34,281 bases of DNA from Candidatus Levybacteria bacterium RIFCSPHIGHO2_01_FULL_38_26. GTDB taxonomy: Bacteria; Patescibacteriota; Microgenomatia; Levybacterales; UBA12049. The stretch covers positions 1 through 34,281 of the forward strand of contig MFNO01000027.1 of the NCBI GenBank assembly GCA_001782075.1, read 5' to 3'. Positions within the stretch are counted from its first letter, which is position 1. The number at the start of each line of letters is the position of its first letter. A program made the translations under genes and the position numbers. Below the pieces are notes generated by a model. The model was not told the DNA's origin and did not search any database. It saw only the letters and a list, made by a program, of their open reading frames with translations. Shown in pieces: positions 23,859 to 30,270 of the stretch.

Positions 23859-23911
23859 ATTATATTCCCCTCATCTTTCTCTTGCAAGAGTCATTTGTGA
23901 AAATGTATAAT
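23859..23911. promoter_or_regulatory. Divergent promoter pair sharing a palindromic -35 box (mreB / PEGA gene)
   Basis: TTGCAA at 23882-23887 is its own reverse complement. Plus strand: TTGCAA, 18 nt, TATAAT (23906-23911), then GTG at 23920. Minus strand: the same TTGCAA, 17 nt, TATAAT (23864-23859). Both -10 boxes are perfect. An extra minus-strand TTGACA at 23855-23850 has no good -10 at the right distance. Confidence 0.7.
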
Positions 23912-23919
23912 ATAACTGC

Positions 23920-25152
23920 GTGAAGAAACAGCTTGTAATTTACTTTCTAATCATATTGTTCCTTGGTATAACCACAACTATTGTCGTTTTATATGGAAGA
24001 GGCTATAGATTTATCCAAGATGGAGAAGGAATAGAAGTGGCAGGAACCGGACTTTTGGCGGCAACCAGTATTCCAGAGGGTGCGGGAATTTATGTAAATG
24101 GACATCTTACCAGTGCCACCAATACAACAGTAAATCTAAGACCTGGAGAATATGATGTCCGAATTGTTAAAGAAGGATATTTTCCTTGGGAGAAAAAAAT
24201 AACTATTCAAAAAGAGGTAGTAAGCATTGCCTCAGCTCTTCTCTTCTCAACTACGCCCAAGCTAGAAAACATAACTGACAGCGGAGTTTCAAATCCTGTT
24301 ATTGATCCATCAGGAACCCAAATCGCGTTTACCGTAGCTTCCCAATCCGCAAGAAGAAACGGTGTTTACATACTTGACATGAGTTCAAGGCCTGTCTTGA
24401 CCCTGCAAAGTTCATCAACGCAAATTTCTGACGATACATCAGATATCTTTTCTCAAAGTTTGCTATCCTGGTCTCCGGATGGCAAAGAACTTATCGCAAC
24501 CATTTCTGCCTCTACAAAAGTCGGGCTGCCCGCGACATATATTGTTAGCGCGGAAAGATTTAATCAAATCCCCCAAGACGTTACCCAAACCATTGACGCA
24601 GTTAATTTAACTTGGCAAAAACAAAAAGAGGACAAAGAAAGATCTCAAATGCTTGGGCTCAAAGCAAAACTTAGAAGTTTGATTTCTGAAAACTTCAAAA
24701 TAATCTCCTGGTCACCCAATGAAGCTAAAATCTTGTATCTTGCCTCTGAATCAGCAACTCTTCCTCTTGTGATAGACCCTCCTTTGATTGGCACAAATAC
24801 TACAGCCGAAAATCGTTCTATAGAGAAAGACGGAATATATGTTTATGATATAAAAGAAGACAAGAATTTCCAGATAAATATTAATCCATCCGGAATACAG
24901 CCTAAAGACTTACAAAATCCAAGCCAATCACCGCCTCTGACTTGGTTCCCGGACTCAAAACATCTTATCTTTGTAGAGGACAGAAAAATAAACATTATGG
25001 AGTACGACGGTACCAACAAAACAGTTGTTTACGCGGGACCATTTATGGATAATTATGTGTTTCCCTGGCCTGATGGGTCGAAGCTGGTGATTTTAACCAA
25101 TCTGGGAAATGAGAATATTACTCCCAATCTCTACACGATAGGACTGAAGTAA
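23920..25152 (+). CDS. PEGA domain plus WD40/TolB-like propeller protein, membrane-anchored
   Basis: The protein has 410 residues from GTG. Residues 4-24 are a membrane helix. A PEGA domain follows (about 46-95: IPEGAGIYVNGHLTSATNT then LRPGEYDVRIVKEGYFPWEKKI). The rest has TolB/WD40-like strands with recurring SWSPDGKELI, ISWSPNEAKILYL and TWFPDSKHLIFVED, so a six- or seven-bladed extracytoplasmic propeller is likely. Such proteins probably bind surface structures; the function is unproven. GTG lies 8 bases after a perfect TATAAT, and no ribosome-binding site is possible in so short a leader, so the mRNA is probably leaderless. It is divergent from mreB. Confidence 0.82.
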   Translation: MKKQLVIYFLIILFLGITTTIVVLYGRGYRFIQDGEGIEVAGTGLLAATSIPEGAGIYVNGHLTSATNTTVNLRPGEYDVRIVKEGYFPWEKKITIQKEVVSIASALLFSTTPKLENITDSGVSNPVIDPSGTQIAFTVASQSARRNGVYILDMSSRPVLTLQSSSTQISDDTSDIFSQSLLSWSPDGKELIATISASTKVGLPATYIVSAERFNQIPQDVTQTIDAVNLTWQKQKEDKERSQMLGLKAKLRSLISENFKIISWSPNEAKILYLASESATLPLVIDPPLIGTNTTAENRSIEKDGIYVYDIKEDKNFQININPSGIQPKDLQNPSQSPPLTWFPDSKHLIFVEDRKINIMEYDGTNKTVVYAGPFMDNYVFPWPDGSKLVILTNLGNENITPNLYTIGLK

Positions 25153-25207
25153 TACTACCAATAAACAAATAAAACAATGAGTGCGAGCCCGATGTTGTTT
25201 CCCTTAC

Positions 25208-25255
25208 TTAGGCTTTGCAAACGTCAATAATCTTTTCCATGTCGTCCCAGGACAT
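25208..25255 (-). other. Possible 15-codon gene remnant in an intergenic gap
   Basis: The 25153-25346 gap contains a short minus-strand frame ATG...TAA reading MSWDDMEKIIDVCKA, with a stop five codons further upstream. It looks protein-like but is too short to judge. The rest of the gap holds only the promoter of the next gene. Confidence 0.2.
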
Positions 25256-25311
25256 GCTTCTGTAGCTAGACTAGATCTAAAATACAATGGACAATGCATT
25301 CCCGTCCTTGA

Positions 25312-25340
25312 TTGACAATAGGATTTAGGTAAATTATAAT
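25312..25340 (+). promoter_or_regulatory. Consensus promoter of the HTH-LAGLIDADG-like gene and downstream tRNAs
   Basis: TTGACA (25312-25317), 17 nt, TATAAT (25335-25340): a perfect sigma-70-type promoter. The ATG at 25347 is 7 bases after the -10, so the mRNA starts at or beside the start codon. The two tRNA genes that follow have no other obvious promoter. Confidence 0.8.
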
Positions 25341-25346
25341 TTTCCT

Positions 25347-25970
25347 ATGTCTAAAGCTTTACATCCTGGAACAATCCAAAAAATACGATTATTAAGACAA
25401 AAGGGCTGGAGTCTTCCAGAGATCAAAAAAGAAATAAATGTAGGCTATGGCACTATCTTTCGATATGTTAAAAATGTCCCAATCTTACCAGAATATCAAA
25501 AATTTTGGCTCGAGAAAAGGAATAGTAGCAAAAGAAGGAAAAAAATAGCCGAAGAAGAGGCGATAAAGAAAGCAAAACAAACAATTCTCTCATTATCTGA
25601 AAAAGAGAAAATCATTTTTCTAACCGCACTCTACTGGGGCGAAGGTTCTAAGCACGAATTTGGTCTTTCAAATACAGATCCTGATCTCGTCCGAGTATTA
25701 ATCAATGGCCTCAGGCAAACACTAGGCATTTCTTCAGATCGTTTGAGTCTTAGCATTAGGATATATGAAGATTTGGATAGAGAAAAGTGTTTAAAATTTT
25801 GGTCAGGCGTAACAGGAGTTCCAGTTGATAAATTTATCAGCGTGAATGTACTGAAGGGTAAAAAAGCTGGAAAATTAGAATTTGGAATGTGCCGAGTTAG
25901 AATCAAAAAAGGTGGTAATGTGTTAAAATACATGGTGGCGTTAAGAAATGAAATAAAAACATTTTTCTAG
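25347..25970 (+). CDS. HTH protein with LAGLIDADG-like C-terminal domain
   Basis: The protein has 207 residues. Residues about 8-45 are a helix-turn-helix of the resolvase/sigma type (IQKIRLLRQKGWSLPEIKKEINVGYGTIFRYV). After a basic coiled region, residues about 85-200 contain FLTALYWGEGSKHEFGLSNTDPDLVRVLI, which recalls the LAGLIDADG helix with its acidic residue and the following strand (as in homing endonucleases and WhiA), with a later FWSGVTGVPVDKF. Only one such copy is seen, so a dimer or a non-nuclease DNA-binding role is possible. The stop codon lies 2 bp before tRNA-Arg. Fold assignment is by pattern; function is unknown. Confidence 0.6.
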   Translation: MSKALHPGTIQKIRLLRQKGWSLPEIKKEINVGYGTIFRYVKNVPILPEYQKFWLEKRNSSKRRKKIAEEEAIKKAKQTILSLSEKEKIIFLTALYWGEGSKHEFGLSNTDPDLVRVLINGLRQTLGISSDRLSLSIRIYEDLDREKCLKFWSGVTGVPVDKFISVNVLKGKKAGKLEFGMCRVRIKKGGNVLKYMVALRNEIKTFF

Positions 25971-25972
25971 AT

Positions 25973-26044
25973 GTCCCTGTAGCTCAATGGATAGAGCAGC
26001 GCAGTCCTAACGCGCAGATGGAGGTTCGATTCCTCTCGGGGATA
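25973..26044 (+). tRNA. tRNA-Arg (anticodon CCT)
   Basis: A 72-nt cloverleaf: acceptor GTCCCTG with CGGGGAT (G-U pairs at 1-72 and 6-67), D-arm GCTC/GAGC, anticodon loop GTCCTAA with CCT at 26006-26008, T-arm GGAGG-TTCGATT-CCTCT, discriminator A. It reads AGG. The last anticodon-stem pair is an A-C mismatch. CCA is not encoded. Confidence 0.9.
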
Positions 26045-26061
26045 CATTCTGCCTTGTAAAA

Positions 26062-26133
26062 CGGAGTGTAGTGAATCGGCATCACGCTGCGTTCGGGACG
26101 CAGAGACAGAGGGTTCAATTCCCTCCACTCCGA
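26062..26133 (+). tRNA. tRNA-Pro (anticodon CGG)
   Basis: A 72-nt cloverleaf: acceptor CGGAGTG/CACTCCG fully paired, D-arm GTGA/TCAC, anticodon stem CTGCG/CGCAG with loop TTCGGGA (CGG at 26094-26096), T-arm GAGGG-TTCAATT-CCCTC, discriminator A. It reads CCG. CCA is not encoded. It lies 17 nt after tRNA-Arg and probably shares its transcript. Confidence 0.93.
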
Positions 26134-26144
26134 CTAGATTTACC

Positions 26145-26609
26145 TCATCCTAACTCTTCTTTGGTATACACGTGGCTGTGGTCGAGTTTGTCCCAGTCAA
26201 AAATCTCAGAATCGCTAAAGATCAATTTCTCTTCTTTCTTGGCTATCTCCAAGCTTTCGGAAGCGTGAATCAGGTTGTACTGCTGGCTCATAGCAAAATC
26301 TCCCCTGATTGTTCCAGGTTCTGCTTGCCGGGCAAGTGTTATACCAATGATCTTTCGAATTGTCACAACAACATTTTTCCCCTCCCAAAGCATGGCTACA
26401 ACTGGATATGACATCATGTATTCTTTCAGATTCCCAAAAAAAGCTTTGTCTTTGTGATGAATATACCACTCATCGAGAATTGCGTCATCCAAAGAAATCA
26501 TCTTTAACCCAACTAGCTTCATGCCTTTTCTCTCGAAACGATGGATTATCTCGCCAATAAGACCTCTCTGTACTCCATCAGGTTTTACTAATACTATTGT
26601 TCTTTCCAT
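26145..26609 (-). CDS. ndk: Nucleoside diphosphate kinase
   Basis: The protein has 154 residues. ERTIVLVKPDGVQRGLIGEII opens the ferredoxin-like fold, AEPGTIRGDFAMSQQYNLIHASES carries the phospho-His115, and the nucleotide-binding Arg and Thr are present (TIRKIIGITLARQA). The usual NxxHGSDS reads NLIHASES, conservative changes. It moves the terminal phosphate between nucleoside triphosphates and diphosphates in the cytoplasm. It starts 2 bp after the M16 peptidase stop, so the two form an operon, and it converges on tRNA-Pro with 11 bp between. Confidence 0.95.
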   Translation of the reverse strand: MERTIVLVKPDGVQRGLIGEIIHRFERKGMKLVGLKMISLDDAILDEWYIHHKDKAFFGNLKEYMMSYPVVAMLWEGKNVVVTIRKIIGITLARQAEPGTIRGDFAMSQQYNLIHASESLEIAKKEEKLIFSDSEIFDWDKLDHSHVYTKEELG

Positions 26610-26611
26610 AT

Positions 26612-27886
26612 CTACAACTTTAGCAACTTTCCAAATTTTTGTCCATTGGGAAAATTGCCTATTGCCGCCAAGTTCAAACTCCCGTTTATTAGATACTTTT
26701 TTGCCACTGACTGCACCTCGTCAATTGTTACTTTACCTATCTTTTCTAATACTTCCTCGGGCGTATCAACCCTTTTTTCCAAAAGTTCCTGACTTGCAAA
26801 AAATCCCGCGACAGATCTGCTGTCCTCAAGCTCCAAAACCAGATGTCCCTTCGTAAACTCTTTAGCCTTTTTAAGCTCAACATCGGAAACCGGCTGTTTT
26901 GAGCTTGAAATTCCCCGATACTGTTCGATAATGACTTCCAGCGCCTCTTCTACTCTTTTTGGATCAACTCCGGCTACAGATGAAAAATTTCCGCAGTCCT
27001 GATAATGCTCAACACTGCTTCTTACATAGTATGCCAATCCCCTTTTCTCCCTGACCTCATGAAAAAGCCTGCTGCTCATTCCGCCTCCCAAAATTGTCGC
27101 TAGAATTGACAGAGGGTAACGGTCCGGATGGTCCGTTGAGACAGCCCTGACTCCAATCGCGATATGCGCCTGCTCAGTGGTTTTTTTCTTGATAAGCAGT
27201 TCTGGCTTTTTTTGACGCTCAACAACTTTTGGATATTTCAATGTGTCAAATTTCTTCATACTGCCAAAGTATTTATCGGCTAAAGACTCTACTTTGGGGG
27301 AATCTATTCCTCCGGCAATAACAACAGCGATTTTATCAGCGCTGTACAAACTCGCCATATAATCCAGAAAATCCTGTCTTTTAATTGCTTTTATGACCTC
27401 TTTGTCTCCTGCTATATCCCAGCCCATAGGAGTATCTTTGTACAGAAGACTTTCGTAAATGTCGCCGATTTTTCGAGAGGGAGTATCTTCATACAAATTT
27501 ATCTCTTCAAGAATAACGCCTTTCTCTTTGTTTATTTCAATCGGGTCAAGAAGAGAATTTCTAAGCATATCGGAAAGAACATCCATGCATAATTCGATAT
27601 GGTTTGCGGATGATTTGATATAGTAACCTGTTGATTCTTTGCTTGTGAAGGCGTTAAACTCTCCCCCTATGCCATCAATAAGACCTGATATTTCAATTGC
27701 CGAAGGTCTCTTTTTAGTACCCTTGAAAGCCATGTGCTCTAAAAAATGAGAAATACCGCTGTTTTTTTTGTTTTCATATCGGCTCCCTGCTCCAACCATC
27801 ACAAGAACTGTTGAGCTTTCAAAGGATGGCATGGGAACAGTGATGACTCGCAGGCCGTTTGACAAAACACTTCTGTGGAAATTCAT
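26612..27886 (-). CDS. M16 family zinc peptidase
   Basis: From the ATG at 27886 the protein has 424 residues. HFLEHMAFKGT (47-57) is the inverted zinc motif HxxEH, and the third ligand region NAFTSKESTGYYIK follows about 75 residues on, as in processing-peptidase-type M16 enzymes. The C-terminal inactive half is present (LGGGMSSRLFHEVREKRGLAYYVRS). Length fits single-chain M16B peptidases that work as dimers. A TTG four codons upstream (27898) is a poorer start and lies in the leader hairpin. Substrates are unknown; family members degrade small peptides or process exported proteins. Confidence 0.93.
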   Translation of the reverse strand: MNFHRSVLSNGLRVITVPMPSFESSTVLVMVGAGSRYENKKNSGISHFLEHMAFKGTKKRPSAIEISGLIDGIGGEFNAFTSKESTGYYIKSSANHIELCMDVLSDMLRNSLLDPIEINKEKGVILEEINLYEDTPSRKIGDIYESLLYKDTPMGWDIAGDKEVIKAIKRQDFLDYMASLYSADKIAVVIAGGIDSPKVESLADKYFGSMKKFDTLKYPKVVERQKKPELLIKKKTTEQAHIAIGVRAVSTDHPDRYPLSILATILGGGMSSRLFHEVREKRGLAYYVRSSVEHYQDCGNFSSVAGVDPKRVEEALEVIIEQYRGISSSKQPVSDVELKKAKEFTKGHLVLELEDSRSVAGFFASQELLEKRVDTPEEVLEKIGKVTIDEVQSVAKKYLINGSLNLAAIGNFPNGQKFGKLLKL

Positions 27887-27893
27887 AAAGAAA

Positions 27894-27910
27894 GCCAAGC
27901 TGAGCTTGGC
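27894..27910 (-). promoter_or_regulatory. Hairpin at the 5' end of the M16-ndk mRNA
   Basis: GCCAAGCTCAGCTTGGC (minus strand) is palindromic around its central base and is followed by TTTCTTT and the ATG. The predicted transcription start (about 27910) coincides with its first base. It may protect the mRNA 5' end, act as a terminator-like attenuator, or bind a regulator. Confidence 0.5.
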
Positions 27911-27916
27911 AGCCTT

Positions 27917-27967
27917 ATTCTACCACTTTGAGCCTCCCTTGCCAAGAGTTAGTTGTTGTTATATAAT
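27917..27967. promoter_or_regulatory. Divergent promoter pair with overlapping -35 boxes (M16 / orphan gene)
   Basis: Plus strand: TTGCCA (27939-27944), 17 nt, TATAAT (27962-27967), then ATG at 27978. Minus strand: TTGGCA (27945-27940), 17 nt, TAGAAT (27922-27917) preceded by TGG. The two -35 boxes overlap by five bases in TTGCCAA. Confidence 0.65.
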
Positions 27968-27977
27968 CTCATCCAAA

Positions 27978-28463
27978 ATGACAAAACCAGAACAGGAGCC
28001 CAATACATTCACTCAACCGCCAAAAGAAGGAATTAGAAGAGTAAGTGAGCCTGAATTTAACAGACTAAGATACGGGTTTTTTCAAGACCATGCGCTTTCC
28101 GTCCTGTCTCTTATCAAAATCGAAGGTAATTTGAAACTGCTTGCAAGAAGCCCGAGAAATAACCAGCGCGGCCATCTCACAGGAGGAGTGGCCCTTGATA
28201 CGTTTTTGGGCATTAATCCAAATGACAACAAGCAAACAAAAGACAGAAAAGGGAAAGAATTCAGCAGCAACCAATTTAATCATATTGTAGATAAATTATG
28301 GGATGAAGATGCAAATCAAATAATCGTTGACCCAAAAGACAGACAAATAGGACAAATCTGCCAAGACCTAAAACAAATGGGCAAAGATAAAGAGGAGCTA
28401 AAAGCCATTTTAAGGAAACATTATGGACTAGATATTGCTACGGAAGATAATCCCAATGGCTAA
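27978..28463 (+). CDS. Orphan protein, function unknown
   Basis: The protein has 161 residues from the ATG at 27978. The frame is open further left but that part lies antisense to the peptidase gene and upstream of the promoter, so it is rejected. No membrane segment or signal is seen. The N-terminal 25 residues are polar and Pro-rich; residues 30-80 look helical with a basic turn (LLARSPRNNQRGHL); the C-terminus has a charged helix with KDKEELKAILRKHYGLDI. No family is recognised. TATAAT ends 10 bases before the ATG. The two genes that follow on this strand are also orphans. Confidence 0.6.
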   Translation: MTKPEQEPNTFTQPPKEGIRRVSEPEFNRLRYGFFQDHALSVLSLIKIEGNLKLLARSPRNNQRGHLTGGVALDTFLGINPNDNKQTKDRKGKEFSSNQFNHIVDKLWDEDANQIIVDPKDRQIGQICQDLKQMGKDKEELKAILRKHYGLDIATEDNPNG

Positions 28464-28515
28464 TCTTGGGATAAATCTGCATACTCCTAAGTCTTGTAAT
28501 AACTCTTGGACTGGC

Positions 28516-28551
28516 TTGAATTATTGACTGATTTGTGGTAAAAATCAAGCT
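28516..28551 (+). promoter_or_regulatory. Promoter of the second orphan gene with a shared 20-bp motif
   Basis: TTGAAT (28516-28521), 17 nt, extended -10 TGGTAAAAA (28536-28544). The sequence from TTTGTGG to AGCT (28532-28551) closely matches that at 29325-29344 before the next gene. Confidence 0.5.
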
Positions 28552-28569
28552 GATAATTAACCTACCCAT

Positions 28570-29292
28570 ATGACAAAAGAAAAAAACTATCATGGTTCGG
28601 GCAATATAGACCAAAATATTCTTAGGGTCAAAAAAGAACTAGAAAGAATTGCGGTCTCAAATCCTGATATCGATCCTGGGTATTATAGAACTCTCTTTAC
28701 TCAGCAAGAAACAACATCCGCTATGCTACCCGACTATGAGCGTCAAGCTCCACAAACTGTCTCATCTGCCAAAACTGAATTAACAAGCACCACAGAGAAA
28801 TCCTCAAGACGCAAAAAAAATACTAATCCCAAGAGGACTTTCAGAAACACATTCGTAAGTCAAAGAGAGATTAAAGATTTACCAGACTCTATAGAATTTG
28901 ATCAAAAAGACTTTGGGTTGAAAATTACTTATATGATATTTTCAGTTCCAGCAAAAGTCTTTTCAAATGAAGAAAGACCAAGTAATGAGGCATTACAATT
29001 CCTAAAAAGACATCTTCCTCCGGGAATAACACTTGAATCAATAGGTGTTACATCAAATGAAGAAGCAGGAGATAAGATGATCCTACTGGTCTCCAATACT
29101 TTAGGAAACATTGCAACTGCCCTAAGAGAGAAAAGAGGAATTACAGAAACGCAAAAAAGTATAGTATCAAGGTGGAACACTTCGTTTAACAACAAAGAAC
29201 AATTCAAAAACCGACCTCTTTCAGTTGTACGGGCACGTTTTGGCATTCAGGAACCCGAACCTACATCCTCTCAGGAGCAGAAATCCAAATAA
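28570..29292 (+). CDS. Orphan protein, function unknown
   Basis: The protein has 240 residues. Residues 1-100 are polar and Ser/Thr/Lys-rich (STTEKSSRRKKNTNPKRT), probably disordered. Residues about 105-215 look folded, with alternating strands and helices: FGLKITYMIFSVPAKVF, LQFLKRHLPPGITLESIGVT, KMILLVSNTLGNIATALREKRGI. There is no membrane helix or Cys. No known family is recognised. It is expressed from its own extended -10 promoter and lies 106 bp after the previous orphan gene. A DNA- or RNA-binding role could be guessed from the basic linker, but nothing shows it. Confidence 0.6.
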   Translation: MTKEKNYHGSGNIDQNILRVKKELERIAVSNPDIDPGYYRTLFTQQETTSAMLPDYERQAPQTVSSAKTELTSTTEKSSRRKKNTNPKRTFRNTFVSQREIKDLPDSIEFDQKDFGLKITYMIFSVPAKVFSNEERPSNEALQFLKRHLPPGITLESIGVTSNEEAGDKMILLVSNTLGNIATALREKRGITETQKSIVSRWNTSFNNKEQFKNRPLSVVRARFGIQEPEPTSSQEQKSK

Positions 29293-29324
29293 CAAATTTG
29301 TCGTTTAATAGCAATACTGTCTCC

Positions 29325-29344
29325 TTTATGGTAAAATTCTAGCT
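29325..29344 (+). promoter_or_regulatory. Extended -10 promoter of the third orphan gene
   Basis: TGGTAAAAT (29329-29337) within a 20-bp stretch resembling 28532-28551, 23 bases ahead of the ATG at 29368. No good -35 is seen. Confidence 0.45.
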
Positions 29345-29367
29345 ACAATTTATCCCTGATCGAATCT

Positions 29368-30270
29368 ATGAGACGAGAGCTTGAAGAAATAAGAACTAGT
29401 AAGGATCCAAATTCAGAAATCCAGCCTAAAATGGTAACTATTCCCGTGGGCGGAAAAGAAAAAGAAATAGAAAACAAGCTTGACTATGGCTTTTATGATG
29501 TAGCAAGTTTGTGCGAAATGGAATATCAGACTTTTATGGCCAAAGTCGCTAACTTAAGAGGAAGAAATCAAGAATTAGATCAATTTCTGAAAGATTCAAA
29601 AGAAGGAGGTCAATATACTTTTGATCTCAAAGGAGTAAAATATGTATCAAATGCCGTTCTTACAGCTCAAGACAGAAGAAGAACAAAAAACTCCCCATCT
29701 ACAAACTCTTCAGCAAAACCAAATAGCCAAAATCAGGGCCGGAGAAAACTACCTGAAAATCAAACAAACATCCCGGGAACAAATTCAAATGAATCTAACT
29801 CTAGTGAAAACAGCGAGCTTCTTCGTCCATCTGATGCAATAAATTTACTAGTGACAAGAGATATTGCTGTTAAAATGGCAGCACATAAATCCGAAGAAAT
29901 AAATCCTGTGACGAGTATTAACCTGGCTAAATATCTCCAGCCTCAAGGTACACTAGATAAAATATACGGACAGGTAGCATCTAATCCGGAAGCCCTAAAA
30001 AGACATTTTTTTGGCGCGTTCATCAACAACATAGAATCACTTTGGGGCAAAGAAGATAAAGTGCTTGATTCAGAATTACCGCACCAGAACAAAATCAGAA
30101 CTGTTCAAAACCAAATAATAGGAGCTTGCAGGACACTTGAGGAACAAAATCAAACACAATCCACTCTTATAAAAAATGTTTCCCAAATTCTAAATGCCCC
30201 ACTTCCTGAAAGATACAAGCCCACTAAATATACTACATCCTATCAGGCGCGGAGATTCCAAGAAGGTTGA
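29368..30270 (+). CDS. Orphan protein with low-complexity linker, overlapping argS 3' end
   Basis: The protein has 300 residues. An N-terminal domain (about 1-105, with DYGFYDVASLCEMEYQTFMAKVANL) is joined by an Asn/Ser/Pro-rich linker (about 108-150) to a helical C-terminal domain (151-285: AINLLVTRDIAVKMAAHKSEE, LKRHFFGAFINNIESLWGKED, IIGACRTLEEQNQTQSTLI). No membrane helix or recognised family. The two-domain-plus-linker form resembles the preceding orphan, and both share a promoter motif, which hints at joint control. Its last 38 bp lie antisense to the end of argS. Confidence 0.6.
   Translation: MRRELEEIRTSKDPNSEIQPKMVTIPVGGKEKEIENKLDYGFYDVASLCEMEYQTFMAKVANLRGRNQELDQFLKDSKEGGQYTFDLKGVKYVSNAVLTAQDRRRTKNSPSTNSSAKPNSQNQGRRKLPENQTNIPGTNSNESNSSENSELLRPSDAINLLVTRDIAVKMAAHKSEEINPVTSINLAKYLQPQGTLDKIYGQVASNPEALKRHFFGAFINNIESLWGKEDKVLDSELPHQNKIRTVQNQIIGACRTLEEQNQTQSTLIKNVSQILNAPLPERYKPTKYTTSYQARRFQEG

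Noticed and set aside
27768-27977. The N-terminal extension of the first orphan gene
   Set aside because: It is antisense to the M16 peptidase and lies upstream of a good promoter whose start fits the ATG at 27978.
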